Of a stretch of DNA of 64,000 bases, positions 23,759 through 31,764 are shown one piece after another. The DNA is from Bacteroides sp. (GTDB lineage Bacteria > Bacteroidota > Bacteroidia > Bacteroidales > Bacteroidaceae): the NCBI GenBank assembly GCA_022648295.1, contig JALCME010000015.1:1-64000 (forward strand), given 5' to 3'. How positions within the stretch are numbered: position 1 is the stretch's first letter; every line of letters starts with the position of its first letter. Both the position numbers and the translations under genes were made by a program. The notes under the pieces were generated by a model. It saw nothing but the letters and a program-made list of their open reading frames with translations, made no database searches and was not told the DNA's origin.

Positions 23759-24727
23759 CTACCGGATCACCGCCGTTCCGCTATCCACCTGTTCCCAGTC
23801 GGTCAGGCCGCCCGTCAGGCCCAGGGGAGTATCCTCCCCGCCCACTTTGACCGTATACCGATAGGATACTCCGGGTGAAAACACCCGGGAAAGACTGCCC
23901 GTATATTCCCCGTTTCCGGTGATGATCTTCACCTCCAGCTCCATGACCGAAGAAGAGGGGAAAAAACAGGTGGCCGGAATACGAAGGACGGGAAGCCCCT
24001 GATCCACTGCCATTGTAGAAGATAGCGTATCGGAAGCCGTAGCGGGCAGCGTGAGCAGACCCGTCTGCACATCCAGACGGCCCTCCTTGTAAAAGCCGGA
24101 CACCTGTAGCGTGGAAGCGGTAAAGTCAAACGGGAGCCCCGGGGCAACCTCCACCTCGAAACTGAGCTGGCTCACACAATGGCGGAAAGAGAGCGTGCCC
24201 GTGCGGTTCGTCTCGGAGACTTCCACGATCGCCGATTTTGAGGCACAAAGCACATCCGTACCACCCGGGAATACAATGGATGCGGGATCGGAAGCCTCCT
24301 GGCTGTAAGGAGCGTAAGCATACAGGGCGTAGCTGTAACCGATGCTCAGATCCACCGGAGTGGAGGAAGACAACGCTCCTTCCGCCAGGGAGACATAAGA
24401 GAGATTGGTGTAATAAGCCGTAGCGGGAGGATTTTCCGGGGAGGTGACATAAACACCCACCGAAGTACCTTCGGGAAGGGATTCTTCCGAAGCCCGCGTG
24501 TCCAGTGACCAGGAACTTCCGCGAAGTTGCAGCCGGACCGTGGGGGGGGGGGCTGCGATGTCCTCTCCGGTTCCGCTATTCCCCGAACAGCTGCAAAGCA
24601 GGCACAAGCCCAGGAATACCGTTCCTAAGAACGGAAACAGGAACGGGAGTGCGGATACCACCGGACCCTTCCCACGGGAAGGAATCCCGGATGCTCTTTT
24701 TCGCGCTATTTTTGTTTTTATTCTCAT
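23759..24727 (-). CDS. Fimbrillin-family lipoprotein with a C11 tract near its 5' end
   Basis: 322 residues. A signal with a long basic start ends LCLLCSC. Then GNSGTGED and a Pro-Pro-Pro run lead into VRLQLRGSSWSLDTR. Fimbrillin marks are ASEESLPEGTSVGVYVTSP, SYALYAYAPYSQEASDP, TLSFRHCVSQLSFEVEV and VSYRYTVKVGG with the ending LTDWEQV. The Pro run is encoded by eleven consecutive C bases on the coding strand (24542-24552), about 55 codons into the gene. Slippage there would shift the frame and truncate the protein just after its lipid anchor. As assembled the frame is intact. Confidence 0.85.
   Translation of the reverse strand: MRIKTKIARKRASGIPSRGKGPVVSALPFLFPFLGTVFLGLCLLCSCSGNSGTGEDIAAPPPTVRLQLRGSSWSLDTRASEESLPEGTSVGVYVTSPENPPATAYYTNLSYVSLAEGALSSSTPVDLSIGYSYALYAYAPYSQEASDPASIVFPGGTDVLCASKSAIVEVSETNRTGTLSFRHCVSQLSFEVEVAPGLPFDFTASTLQVSGFYKEGRLDVQTGLLTLPATASDTLSSTMAVDQGLPVLRIPATCFFPSSSVMELEVKIITGNGEYTGSLSRVFSPGVSYRYTVKVGGEDTPLGLTGGLTDWEQVDSGTAVIR
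24542..24552 (-). repeat. Homopolymeric C11 tract inside a fimbrillin gene
   Basis: Eleven G on the plus strand (C on the coding strand) encode the tail of an Ala-Ala-Pro-Pro-Pro segment shortly after the lipobox. I noticed no other G or C run this long in the window. Tracts of this length in surface-protein genes are classic sites of slipped-strand phase variation. Confidence 0.85.
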
Positions 24728-24808
24728 CTGATCTGTTCTCTTTTTATGCTCTTTTTATTTCTTCTTTATTTCCTTGTATGCTGTCTTCTTTATTCTGTGG
24801 GGTGGATT

Positions 24809-25687
24809 TTATTTCACCTCAACACTCCCCTGCTCATAGCTCCAGTCGGTCAGCGTAGCCGTGAAGATCCCGCCCGTGGTTCCTTCCACCTCAATGGTGG
24901 CATCTACTACCACCGGGATCACCGTTACGTTCACCGTAGCCATTGCATCCGTGATATCCACTTGCAATTCCTGATGACCTCCCGAATGGAAACCCAAAGA
25001 AATCCCCAGGATATTACCCGCCTGTTCGGATTTACCCAGGAAGGTGATGACTGAAACCAGTCCGTCCGAACGGATCTCCGGGCTGAAGAAGATCACGCCG
25101 TCTTCCTGCTGAAGCTCTCCCGTGGAGAGATTCACCGAACGGGAGATGCCGCTCAGGGTGCAATCACAGGAACCCACCGCAGTGGACTCGCCCCTCAGGT
25201 GGATATTCACTTCGCATCGACGGATAAAATTATCGGGAGTCAGTTCAGCCGTCCCACCCGAAGGGGTCACCGTAAAACTTCCCAAACCGATACCGTAGGC
25301 ATGGCTTGGTTGGGACAGGTAATCCGCACGGCTGACCGGACTGGCATGCATCGAAGCCAATTCGTAACTGTCCAGGTTGCTGTAGGAAACCCCCACCGCA
25401 TCCGTGTTATAGGCCAACACCCGGTATTCACCCGGGGGAAGGGACCCCGTAAAGGATTCATTCCCTTTACCCGTTTCCCGGATCAGGCTGCCGTCGGAAC
25501 CGTAAAAAAGAAGAGCCATCTCTGCGGGGATGCTATCACCCGTCCCCAGACTATCCCAGTTAAAACGGATGGAAACGGAAGCCGATGAAGGACGTGCGGA
25601 GAGTTCCTGGCGCGTACAACTTCCCAACAAGGGAAGAAAGATGCTTCCCCATAACAGCAGGCCATATGTTCGTTTGCGGATATTCAT
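24809..25687 (-). CDS. DUF5119/FimB-like lipoprotein, probable fimbrial anchor
   Basis: 292 residues. A lipoprotein signal (LLLWGSIFLPLLGSC) is followed by a two-domain beta protein: VSIRFNWDSLGTGDS, MALLFYGSDGSLI, LPPGEYRVLAYNTDAVGVSY, IRRCEVNIHLRGE and the ending FTATLTDWSYEQGSVEV. The pattern (one signal, opening strand, LPPGeYrvLaYN turn) is that of the FimB/Mfa2-type anchor class, and I recall proteins like this annotated as DUF5119 beside DUF3575 genes. It is second in the operon, translated right after the DUF3575 gene (TAAATG junction). Predicted role: cell-surface anchoring or length control of the pilus. Confidence 0.8.
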   Translation of the reverse strand: MNIRKRTYGLLLWGSIFLPLLGSCTRQELSARPSSASVSIRFNWDSLGTGDSIPAEMALLFYGSDGSLIRETGKGNESFTGSLPPGEYRVLAYNTDAVGVSYSNLDSYELASMHASPVSRADYLSQPSHAYGIGLGSFTVTPSGGTAELTPDNFIRRCEVNIHLRGESTAVGSCDCTLSGISRSVNLSTGELQQEDGVIFFSPEIRSDGLVSVITFLGKSEQAGNILGISLGFHSGGHQELQVDITDAMATVNVTVIPVVVDATIEVEGTTGGIFTATLTDWSYEQGSVEVK

Positions 25688-27139
25688 TTATTTTCTTAGC
25701 TGTTTAGTTGTTCCAAAACGGTATGTGAGCAACAAACGGATTCCGGTCAGGCGGAAGCCGCCCTTACGATACGAGGAATCGTAATAGTACGAAGGACGGT
25801 CGTAGTAGTAACGGTCCCCGCAAACCTGGCGGTAACCATACTGCATGCCAACCTCCATGCCGAGCCTGCCGGAAAGAGGAAGGTAATACCCCAGGGAAAG
25901 CCCGCTCTCCATGTATTTGCCCGTTTTGCCGTATTCACTCGACGAGGGCTTCAGGTTATACTCCCCGAACAGGCTGTAAACGCCCCCGTAAAAACCGGTG
26001 TAAGAACCGGACGGGTCCGGCCAGAAACGGGATTCCACCGACACGAAAGAGGGGGCCCAGATCCGTTCGCCCTTATGGCTGGAATACGCCCAGCCCAGAT
26101 TCAGGGACCAACGCGGAAGGGCGTACCACTCCAACTCCAGATTAGGAGTCGGGAACTCCCATTCGAAACCCGGGGTCAGCCCCGCCCAGTAAAACAGGTT
26201 TGTTTTCAACGCCACCATCAACCGCCGCTTAGCAGAAGAAGGCGGAGAGTCCATGCCGGGAACGGACAGCGAATCGTCGCAAAGAGGTTCCCCTGCGCTA
26301 ACTAAAGGTTCCATGGAAGGAATAGTCGTTTTGACCCGGATACAGGAGTCGGGAGAACCGGAATACGGCAACCCGCCCGAGGAAACATAAACCGTATCCG
26401 AAGAGGATGGTAACTCTTCCGTAACAAAAGCGGAGGTATTTTTGGAAGACGGCCGGAACACAGGCAGGCTCCACTTACCCCCGCAAAGCGGGAAGGGAAC
26501 GTAACGGGATACGGCAAATTCCACCATACCCGCATCCGCCGTGGATAACGTATAGCTGATCAACCGGTTGGAATCAGGGGAAACGGCGGAGGGAATATAA
26601 CTCACTTCAATGGTATTGCGCCTCCCCCCGACCGTATCAAAACAGAAGATGAAAATGTTATCGGAAAAATGATGCCGGAGCTTGATATAAGCACGCACCA
26701 TACTCGCCTGGCGAGAAGCTTCATTGATCCGGTAATAGTCGGATAAATCCCCGCTCCTGAGGAAGGCTTTGATCAACAGATGCGAATGCTCCCCGAAGAG
26801 TGCCGTGCGATGGGACTCCAGCAAGAGATTCATCGCCTGCAGGGACGAAGAGTTCCCCTTATGATCCTTCAAAAAGTAGGGATACCCCTCTATAAAACGG
26901 AAAAGGAAGAAAGCCTGGCTGTCCGGTGCCGGGGTCGCAACGGGATTTCCCCCCGGCGGGCAAGATACCGGTTGTTCAAGGACCGCCGGAGTAACCGGAG
27001 GAAAGAAATGCTCATACAGCTTATGGGCAAAAAGCAGGGCTATAGCCAGGAGTACAATAAGGCTTGCCAATAAAAACAGCAAGGTCAGCTCCCGCCTTCT
27101 CTCCTTTCCGGTTGTTCGATGTTCCTTATCCAAGTTCAT
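25688..27139 (-). CDS. DUF3575-type membrane protein, first gene of the fimbrial operon
   Basis: 483 residues. A basic N-terminus leads to one membrane segment (about 20-41, LLFLLASLIVLLAIALLFAH). A periplasmic region follows (about 70-230), and the C-terminal third (about 310-483) has the DUF3575 pattern: LKTNLFYWAGLTPGFEWEFP, LELEWYALPRWSLNLGWAYS and a run of Tyr/Gly amphipathic strands ending LTGIRLLLTYRFG. That part looks like an outer-membrane beta-barrel. Proteins of this class head fimbrial loci in Bacteroides, but the exact function is not known to me. A good ribosome site (AGGGAA) precedes ATG 27139. The only promoter I see lies 80 bp or more upstream in the invertible segment and points the wrong way in this assembly. 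Confidence 0.85.
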   Translation of the reverse strand: MNLDKEHRTTGKERRRELTLLFLLASLIVLLAIALLFAHKLYEHFFPPVTPAVLEQPVSCPPGGNPVATPAPDSQAFFLFRFIEGYPYFLKDHKGNSSSLQAMNLLLESHRTALFGEHSHLLIKAFLRSGDLSDYYRINEASRQASMVRAYIKLRHHFSDNIFIFCFDTVGGRRNTIEVSYIPSAVSPDSNRLISYTLSTADAGMVEFAVSRYVPFPLCGGKWSLPVFRPSSKNTSAFVTEELPSSSDTVYVSSGGLPYSGSPDSCIRVKTTIPSMEPLVSAGEPLCDDSLSVPGMDSPPSSAKRRLMVALKTNLFYWAGLTPGFEWEFPTPNLELEWYALPRWSLNLGWAYSSHKGERIWAPSFVSVESRFWPDPSGSYTGFYGGVYSLFGEYNLKPSSSEYGKTGKYMESGLSLGYYLPLSGRLGMEVGMQYGYRQVCGDRYYYDRPSYYYDSSYRKGGFRLTGIRLLLTYRFGTTKQLRK

Positions 27140-27217
27140 TTCCCTATTTTGATGGTTTAAGCATATTTTTCAACGTGTATGGGCCGGGTGGAAGAACCTC
27201 TCCGAACCCCATTTACA

Positions 27218-27246
27218 CTTTCCGTTACTTCACAGGTAACGGAAAG
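27218..27246. repeat. Left recombination site of the invertible promoter
   Basis: Two 11-bp arms, CTTTCCGTTAC and GTAACGGAAAG, are arranged head to head around a 7-bp asymmetric spacer TTCACAG (27229-27235). This is the layout of a tyrosine-recombinase core site. The 29 bases 27220-27248 are the exact reverse complement of 27630-27658. Confidence 0.9.
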
Positions 27247-27587
27247 GAAAGATTTACGAAATAAAAGACACACAGGTGGGCAATTGCATCCTTTACTTAA
27301 ATAGTTAAGTATTTTTTATGGATATTCCGGAGAATACAACGGGGAAAGGGGAGATGTATCCGACAGGGACAAATAAGATCGGGATTTTTTCAGATGTACT
27401 ATAATAAGTTAAAGATCACAAAAAGGGAAAAACGCGGGGAAAGGATTTTGTCTATAATTAGAAAACATAGGAATACTTATATAAATATACACGTATATAT
27501 ATACTATGGAAAGAGGGTCCCAAAAGAAGAACAATCCAAAAGAATAGGCCTGTCATTGGTAAAATAAATAAGATTTTTTAGTTTTTA

Positions 27588-27618
27588 TTTGGTGTTTCGG
27601 AAAAAGTATATATCTTTG
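27588..27618 (+). promoter_or_regulatory. Promoter inside the invertible segment
   Basis: TTTG (27588-27591), 19 bp, then TATCTTTG (27611-27618) is an exact match to the Bacteroides consensus. Start predicted at about 27625, five bases before the right repeat, so the leader of any transcript begins with the recombination-site hairpin. In this orientation it reads into the 3' end of the recombinase gene in the antisense direction. Confidence 0.8.
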
Positions 27619-27629
27619 CATCCGGAATC

Positions 27630-27658
27630 TCCTTTCCGTTACCTGTGAAGTAACGGAA
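27630..27658. repeat. Right recombination site of the invertible promoter
   Basis: Exact inverted copy of 27220-27248. Arms CTTTCCGTTAC (27632-27642) and GTAACGGAA (27650-27658) flank spacer CTGTGAA (27643-27649), the reverse complement of the left spacer. Opposed spacers are what inversion, rather than excision, requires. Confidence 0.9.
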
Positions 27659-27709
27659 CAAGGGGATTTTTTCTTAAAGCCCCTTTGCCATCAGGGCTTA
27701 TTCCATTCT

Positions 27710-28708
27710 TCAAATCTTCAGAGCTAGCGTTTTTTCCTTTCGTCTAACAGCTAAAGGGTCATAAGGATTCAGAATCAGCCGGATAACCTTACGATTGGCC
27801 AGCTTGAGTCTACCGGTATTAAAACAGGACAGATAGGCATAAGTCATCTTCTCCGAGGCATGCCCCAGAGATTCGCTGATCAGGGAGACCGGAATGCCCT
27901 GGTGATAAGCCGCCGTGGCCCACGAGTGACGGGCGACATAAGAAGTCAGACGCACCTTCAGTCCTAAAAGAGCGGAAAGCTTCTGCAGGTGGAGATTATA
28001 CAGGCGAAGCGCACTCTGATACTGACGATAACCCGCAACACCCTTCTTGCTCACGAAGGAAAGCAGGTAAGGGGAATCATTCTTCAAAGAGGCGTATTTT
28101 TGAAGAATGGCCAATGCGCAAGGTTCCAGCGGAACACTCAGGAAACGGCCCGTCTTACTGCGGCGGTAACGAAGCGTTTTTCCGACAATGTCACTGCGGC
28201 GGATATGGATCAGGTCTACAAAGGGAATGCCACGCAGGTAGAAAGAAAGTAGAAACAGATCACGGGGAAGAGCCAGGGGGGAATCCTCAGGAAGCGAAAG
28301 CTCCCTCAGGCGACGGATCACCGAAGGGGAAACCGCCCGTTTGGCTGCCGGAGCGCTACCGGTAAATACCGATTTGAACAATCCCGGGGGAATATCCGGA
28401 ATACCGCTTGCCGAAGCGCGGTTGCATAACGCACGAAGCATGCGCATATAAAGGGATACCGTGTTGCGGCGGCAATTCTGACCATACAGGTACTGCTCGA
28501 AATCCTTGAGCATTAGCGGGGTTAACTCCGAAAAACGCAGGTCATCCCTACCTGAAAAACGGAGCAGGCGTCTTAACGAACACGAATAGGAGTGGGCCGC
28601 ACCATGATGCCCGCTCCCAATCAAATCCCCGATCAGGGAATCCGTAAAGGTCTTTAATGAAGTCAATGCATTTGCTTGTTTGTCGCTTCTTTCCTTAAAC
28701 CATCTCAT
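27710..28708 (-). CDS. Tyrosine recombinase, probable invertase of the fimbrial promoter
   Basis: 332 residues. The SAM-like core-binding N-terminal domain spans about 20-105 and the catalytic domain about 125-310. Catalytic residues readable by motif are Arg159 (YLRGIPFVDL), Lys185 (RRSKTGR), Arg260 (TSYVARHSWAT), His283 (LGHASEKM) and nucleophile Tyr292 (MTYAYLS). The His expected three residues before Arg260 is Tyr257, a change I recall from other Bacteroides DNA invertases. Its 3' end is 52 bp from the right inverted repeat. Such proximity of invertase and target is usual. It has no phage or transposon neighbours. A 7-bp inverted pair ACCGCAA/TTGCGGT (28732-28738 with 28755-28761) lies in its leader. 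Confidence 0.9.
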   Translation of the reverse strand: MRWFKERSDKQANALTSLKTFTDSLIGDLIGSGHHGAAHSYSCSLRRLLRFSGRDDLRFSELTPLMLKDFEQYLYGQNCRRNTVSLYMRMLRALCNRASASGIPDIPPGLFKSVFTGSAPAAKRAVSPSVIRRLRELSLPEDSPLALPRDLFLLSFYLRGIPFVDLIHIRRSDIVGKTLRYRRSKTGRFLSVPLEPCALAILQKYASLKNDSPYLLSFVSKKGVAGYRQYQSALRLYNLHLQKLSALLGLKVRLTSYVARHSWATAAYHQGIPVSLISESLGHASEKMTYAYLSCFNTGRLKLANRKVIRLILNPYDPLAVRRKEKTLALKI

Positions 28709-29235
28709 TTACAATCTTTTTTTGTTTTTCGACCGCAATATTAATGAACTACGCTTGCGGTAAAAAACGAACGGTAAATGCCGGAAGAAAGAAAAAAACT
28801 GAGTTAATAATAATCTTTATTGACGTATTTGTAAATAACTATGCATTACAGATACTGTGATCAAAAGTAATATAATAAAAATAAGGAAAAACTCTTCTAA
28901 AGAATGAAACAAAAAACAAATCAGGTAAGAATTTTACCCGGTTAGTAAGTATAAACAGACCTGTTTGGATAGGTTTTATCAATTAAAACGAAATGTATTG
29001 AAACAATATTGAAGTAATTACAGATTAGAACCTATTTAAATTATGTCATTATAATAGCAAGCGAATACATATATAAATATAGACAAATCAAAAAAAGGGA
29101 ATATCCTATCTAACGAAAAGCCCCGCTTGACATTCCAGCTTAACAGGTTTGCCACAAAATAGAAATAGTAATCGCCTTTCTTTGCCCCCGACAATAAACA
29201 ACAGTACTAACTTAGAATTAAAAACCTCCGTAAAA
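28709..29235. other. AT-rich intergenic region between recombinase and lipoprotein genes
   Basis: No gene seen. It should hold the recombinase promoter (minus) and the promoter of the lipoprotein gene at 29236 (plus). A minus-strand TACTTTTG at 28862-28869 fits TAnnTTTG but lacks a matching upstream element. An open frame from TTG 29149 runs into the lipoprotein gene but adds a polar leader of no value ahead of its signal peptide. Confidence 0.5.
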
Positions 29236-30630
29236 ATGAAAAGACGCATTTATTATCAGCTCTTAGCTGTATGCTTTCTAACCGTTTTCTCTCTTACAGG
29301 ATGTGAACAGAATGAAGAAATCGAAGCAAAGTCCGGTGATTATTCCAAACCAAGTCTTACAACAGGAATCTTGAACATGAATTCCACGGCAGATTCCCTT
29401 GCTACACCGCTAGCGAATAAATTTGTAGAAGAGTGGACTTCGGATAACAAAGACACCACTACCGTTACAGGTACAACAAAAGTGATCAGAACCTGTGTGC
29501 TATATGCTAAAGAGAGCTTAAACAGTTTAACACGGAGTTCCGTGGATGATATTAAGAGTGAAATTTCGCTGATGATTAAACAAGACTCCACACTTTCTCC
29601 AACGTACAGGGACTTGCTGGATTCTTATGCTGGTGGGATCTTTGATTACATTTACAGGTATGAGGGTAAAACCGTTGACGCAGAGTTTTACACCGGATTG
29701 GGAGACTTAAAAGAAACTCTGTACACTAAAATTATAATGGAATATAATGAAAAGGAAAGTATTAGTTATTCCGAATATTCCGATTTATGCTTGTATGTGG
29801 GATATATGTGTGATGTTTCCAGACAAATGTTAGAAATGAAGGATAACACGACTTCCACCACCAGAGGTTTCCTCAGCCTTTTTAATCCTGTAACATGGTT
29901 CAAAGGAGCAATAAAAGCCGGCACTTCGCTATTTAAGGGAGATCCCGTTCCGATCTTTCTGCAACTGGGCTCGTCCAGCGGAAAAGGATTCTTTTATTCC
30001 ACGCTCATTTATGTAATGGACGAAACATTTGATTATGACAACCCATATTATTCCAGCCGGACAAAATCCATGTTTTCAGGGTCTATCATCGGCTCTGCAC
30101 TTAAACTAGGCAGGTGGTATGATGCATTACAATCAGGAAATGTAATCAAAATGACTAAAAGCGTTTATAACGTATTGAAATGCGCTGTACCCGCTGATAA
30201 AGATGAAAACAAGGAGAGTAGCGAGTATATACATTCCTCATTCGGCTTTAAAAACGTGGCTTACCGCGGACAGGGCATTGCATCTTCCAATAAGAAAAAT
30301 GTATTATGGCTTACACCTAACGGAGATGTTGTACTGGAAAAGTTGGATAGTAAATTAAAGGTGGAAGAAACCATCTATTGGTATAGGAACATCAGCTTTA
30401 CACTCTCCGGCAAAACATATGGCAGCCCGGCAACCAAGATTCATTTTTATAAGGGGAATTATAAGAATGAGGGCTATAAGGAAGGCTTGTTAATGCAATA
30501 TCTTGATTATACCGGTAATAAAAAGAATATGTTTCTGCTCACAAGCGAACAGGTGGGAGGTTTCTTCAATACTCTTTATATTAATGATAAAGGGGAAGTC
30601 AGACCAATCAATGTTTCTACTAAGATATAA
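29236..30630 (+). CDS. Large lipoprotein of unknown function
   Basis: 464 residues from ATG 29236. I chose this start because it gives MKRRIYYQLLAVCFLTVFSLTGC, a textbook lipoprotein signal, whereas the longer frame from TTG 29149 adds a polar leader. After the Cys comes EQNEEIEAKSGD, an acidic run fitting surface export. About 60-260 looks helical and soluble (SEISLMIKQDSTLSPTYRDL, SEYSDLCLYVGYMCDVSRQM). About 265-290 is more hydrophobic, and about 370-464 is beta-rich (NVAYRGQGIASSNKKNVLWL). No family recognised. It is a single gene with its own terminator, and its A+T-rich composition matches the genome rather than the fimbrial block. Confidence 0.8.
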   Translation: MKRRIYYQLLAVCFLTVFSLTGCEQNEEIEAKSGDYSKPSLTTGILNMNSTADSLATPLANKFVEEWTSDNKDTTTVTGTTKVIRTCVLYAKESLNSLTRSSVDDIKSEISLMIKQDSTLSPTYRDLLDSYAGGIFDYIYRYEGKTVDAEFYTGLGDLKETLYTKIIMEYNEKESISYSEYSDLCLYVGYMCDVSRQMLEMKDNTTSTTRGFLSLFNPVTWFKGAIKAGTSLFKGDPVPIFLQLGSSSGKGFFYSTLIYVMDETFDYDNPYYSSRTKSMFSGSIIGSALKLGRWYDALQSGNVIKMTKSVYNVLKCAVPADKDENKESSEYIHSSFGFKNVAYRGQGIASSNKKNVLWLTPNGDVVLEKLDSKLKVEETIYWYRNISFTLSGKTYGSPATKIHFYKGNYKNEGYKEGLLMQYLDYTGNKKNMFLLTSEQVGGFFNTLYINDKGEVRPINVSTKI

Positions 30631-30660
30631 AGGATTGAACATTAATACTTAAAAAACAAA

Positions 30661-30700
30661 AAGGCAATTATCCCACAGTAGGATAGTTGCCTTAGCTTTT
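30661..30700. terminator. Terminator after the lipoprotein gene
   Basis: The stem AAGGCAATTATCC/GGATAGTTGCCTT (13 bp, one G-T pair, loop CACAGTA, 30661-30693) is followed by AGCTTTTATTATTT. It starts 31 bp after the stop. Preceding A-rich sequence could let it act for minus-strand transcripts as well. Confidence 0.8.
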
Positions 30701-30789
30701 ATTATTTACAAATTCCAAAAACGTAGGATCTTGTATATCAGTCTATTTAATAAACAACCGAAATGTATACAAGAATTCACCTTTCAATT

Positions 30790-31152
30790 CTACTTTAAAG
30801 TATTCGATTCAAATGATATGCGGTTTTTCTCAATTTGAGTCATATTGGCTTTAGCCCAATAAATAAGGTGCCGGATATTAGGCAAAAGATCTTTTCCCAT
30901 CTCCGTTAAACTGTATTCTACTCGTGGAGGAATTTCATTATACATCTTCCTTGACAAGATACCATCGGACTCCAACAGATGAAGGGTAAGCGTAAGCATC
31001 TTCTGCGAGATATCCCCCAGTGCCTTTCCTATTTCACTAAAGCGCATTTTCTCTGCATCTCCTAAAAGATCTATAATCAAAATAGACCATTTATTGGCTA
31101 CTCCATCTAAAACTGACCGAACCGGACATGCTGACTTGCTCCTGCTTCTCAC
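30790..31152 (-). CDS. HxlR-family winged-helix regulator
   Basis: 120 residues, the usual HxlR length. The family signature is clear: CPVRSVLDGVANKWSILII (Cys9 onward), FSEIGKALGDISQKMLTLTL recognition region, and YNEIPPRVEYSLTEMG wing. Family members such as YodB and HypR sense quinones, aldehydes or disulphide stress through the conserved N-terminal Cys, which is present here as Cys9. It lies 42 bp after the oxidoreductase gene and is the last gene of a three-gene unit, so it probably controls that operon. The sensing role is inferred from the family. Confidence 0.88.
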   Translation of the reverse strand: MRSRSKSACPVRSVLDGVANKWSILIIDLLGDAEKMRFSEIGKALGDISQKMLTLTLHLLESDGILSRKMYNEIPPRVEYSLTEMGKDLLPNIRHLIYWAKANMTQIEKNRISFESNTLK

Positions 31153-31194
31153 TTTTATCTCTCCTTAATTTATAATCAAATTACATCTTAAAAA

Positions 31195-31713
31195 CTATTT
31201 CGTTACAAAACCAAGATAGTTATCAATATCCTTCGCTAAACGCTCATCGACATCAGGAGCAAAAGCCCCGTGGAACACATGATGCGACAAATATTTCGCT
31301 CCAACAAATTTAGCAGTCGATTCAATGGGACGTAACAAATCTCCGATAGTCCCGTAAACGCTATCATTATATACATCTTCCACTCCTGCAGTAGACACGG
31401 CAACTCCAATCTCTTTGCCGGCAAGCTTATCACCACCTTCGCCGTAGCACCATCCATAAGCAAAGACATCATCCAACCACTTCTTTAACAATGGAGGCAT
31501 ATTATACCACTGAAAAGGAAACTCCAAAATAACTCTATCCGCTTGTTCCAACAAAGTTTGTTCCGCCTGAACGTCTATATTCCAGTTAGGATATAAAGCA
31601 TATATATCATGAATATGTACTTCAGGATGAGCCTGGGACAGCGCCCCTGTCCAGACTTTATTAATATGTGAATTGGCTATATTCGGATGAGCCAAAATTA
31701 CAACTGTTTTCAT
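31195..31713 (-). CDS. NAD(P)H-dependent flavodoxin-fold oxidoreductase (MdaB/KefF-like quinone reductase)
   Basis: 172 residues. It opens with the flavodoxin-like strand and FMN/FAD loop KTVVILAHPNIANSHINKVW. The mid-region EFPFQWYNMPPLLKKWLDDV with GWCYGEGG is the signature of the Flavodoxin_2 class of NAD(P)H:quinone reductases. Expected to reduce quinones or nitro/azo compounds by two electrons in the cytoplasm. It lies between a DoxX membrane protein and an HxlR regulator, a common detoxification cluster. Confidence 0.88.
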   Translation of the reverse strand: MKTVVILAHPNIANSHINKVWTGALSQAHPEVHIHDIYALYPNWNIDVQAEQTLLEQADRVILEFPFQWYNMPPLLKKWLDDVFAYGWCYGEGGDKLAGKEIGVAVSTAGVEDVYNDSVYGTIGDLLRPIESTAKFVGAKYLSHHVFHGAFAPDVDERLAKDIDNYLGFVTK

Positions 31714-31764
31714 ACTTTCTTATAGTATTTATTTTATTATTTTAATATCGAAATCAACTTTGTT

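Larger units (their letters stand above)
27220..27658. other. Invertible DNA segment carrying the fimbrial promoter, OFF orientation
   Basis: 439 bp bounded by perfect 29-bp inverted repeats (27220-27248 and 27630-27658) with 381 bp between them. The segment is very AT-rich inside and contains one good promoter (27588-27618) pointing right, away from the fimbrial operon that starts at 27139 and reads left. I saw no TAnnTTTG-type promoter facing left in the segment or in the 80 bp between it and the operon. Inversion would put the promoter about 115 bp upstream of the first gene and facing it. A tyrosine recombinase gene ends 52 bp to the right. Confidence 0.88.

Noticed and set aside
27710-28708. 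Recombinase as the integrase of a phage or conjugative element covering the fimbrial block
   Set aside because: No phage, mobilisation or transfer genes, no tRNA edge and no direct-repeat ends. Its closest partner is the inverted-repeat promoter segment, so a local invertase fits better.
29149-29235. TTG-started N-terminal extension of the lipoprotein at 29236
   Set aside because: The added residues are polar and would bury the perfect lipoprotein signal that begins at ATG 29236.
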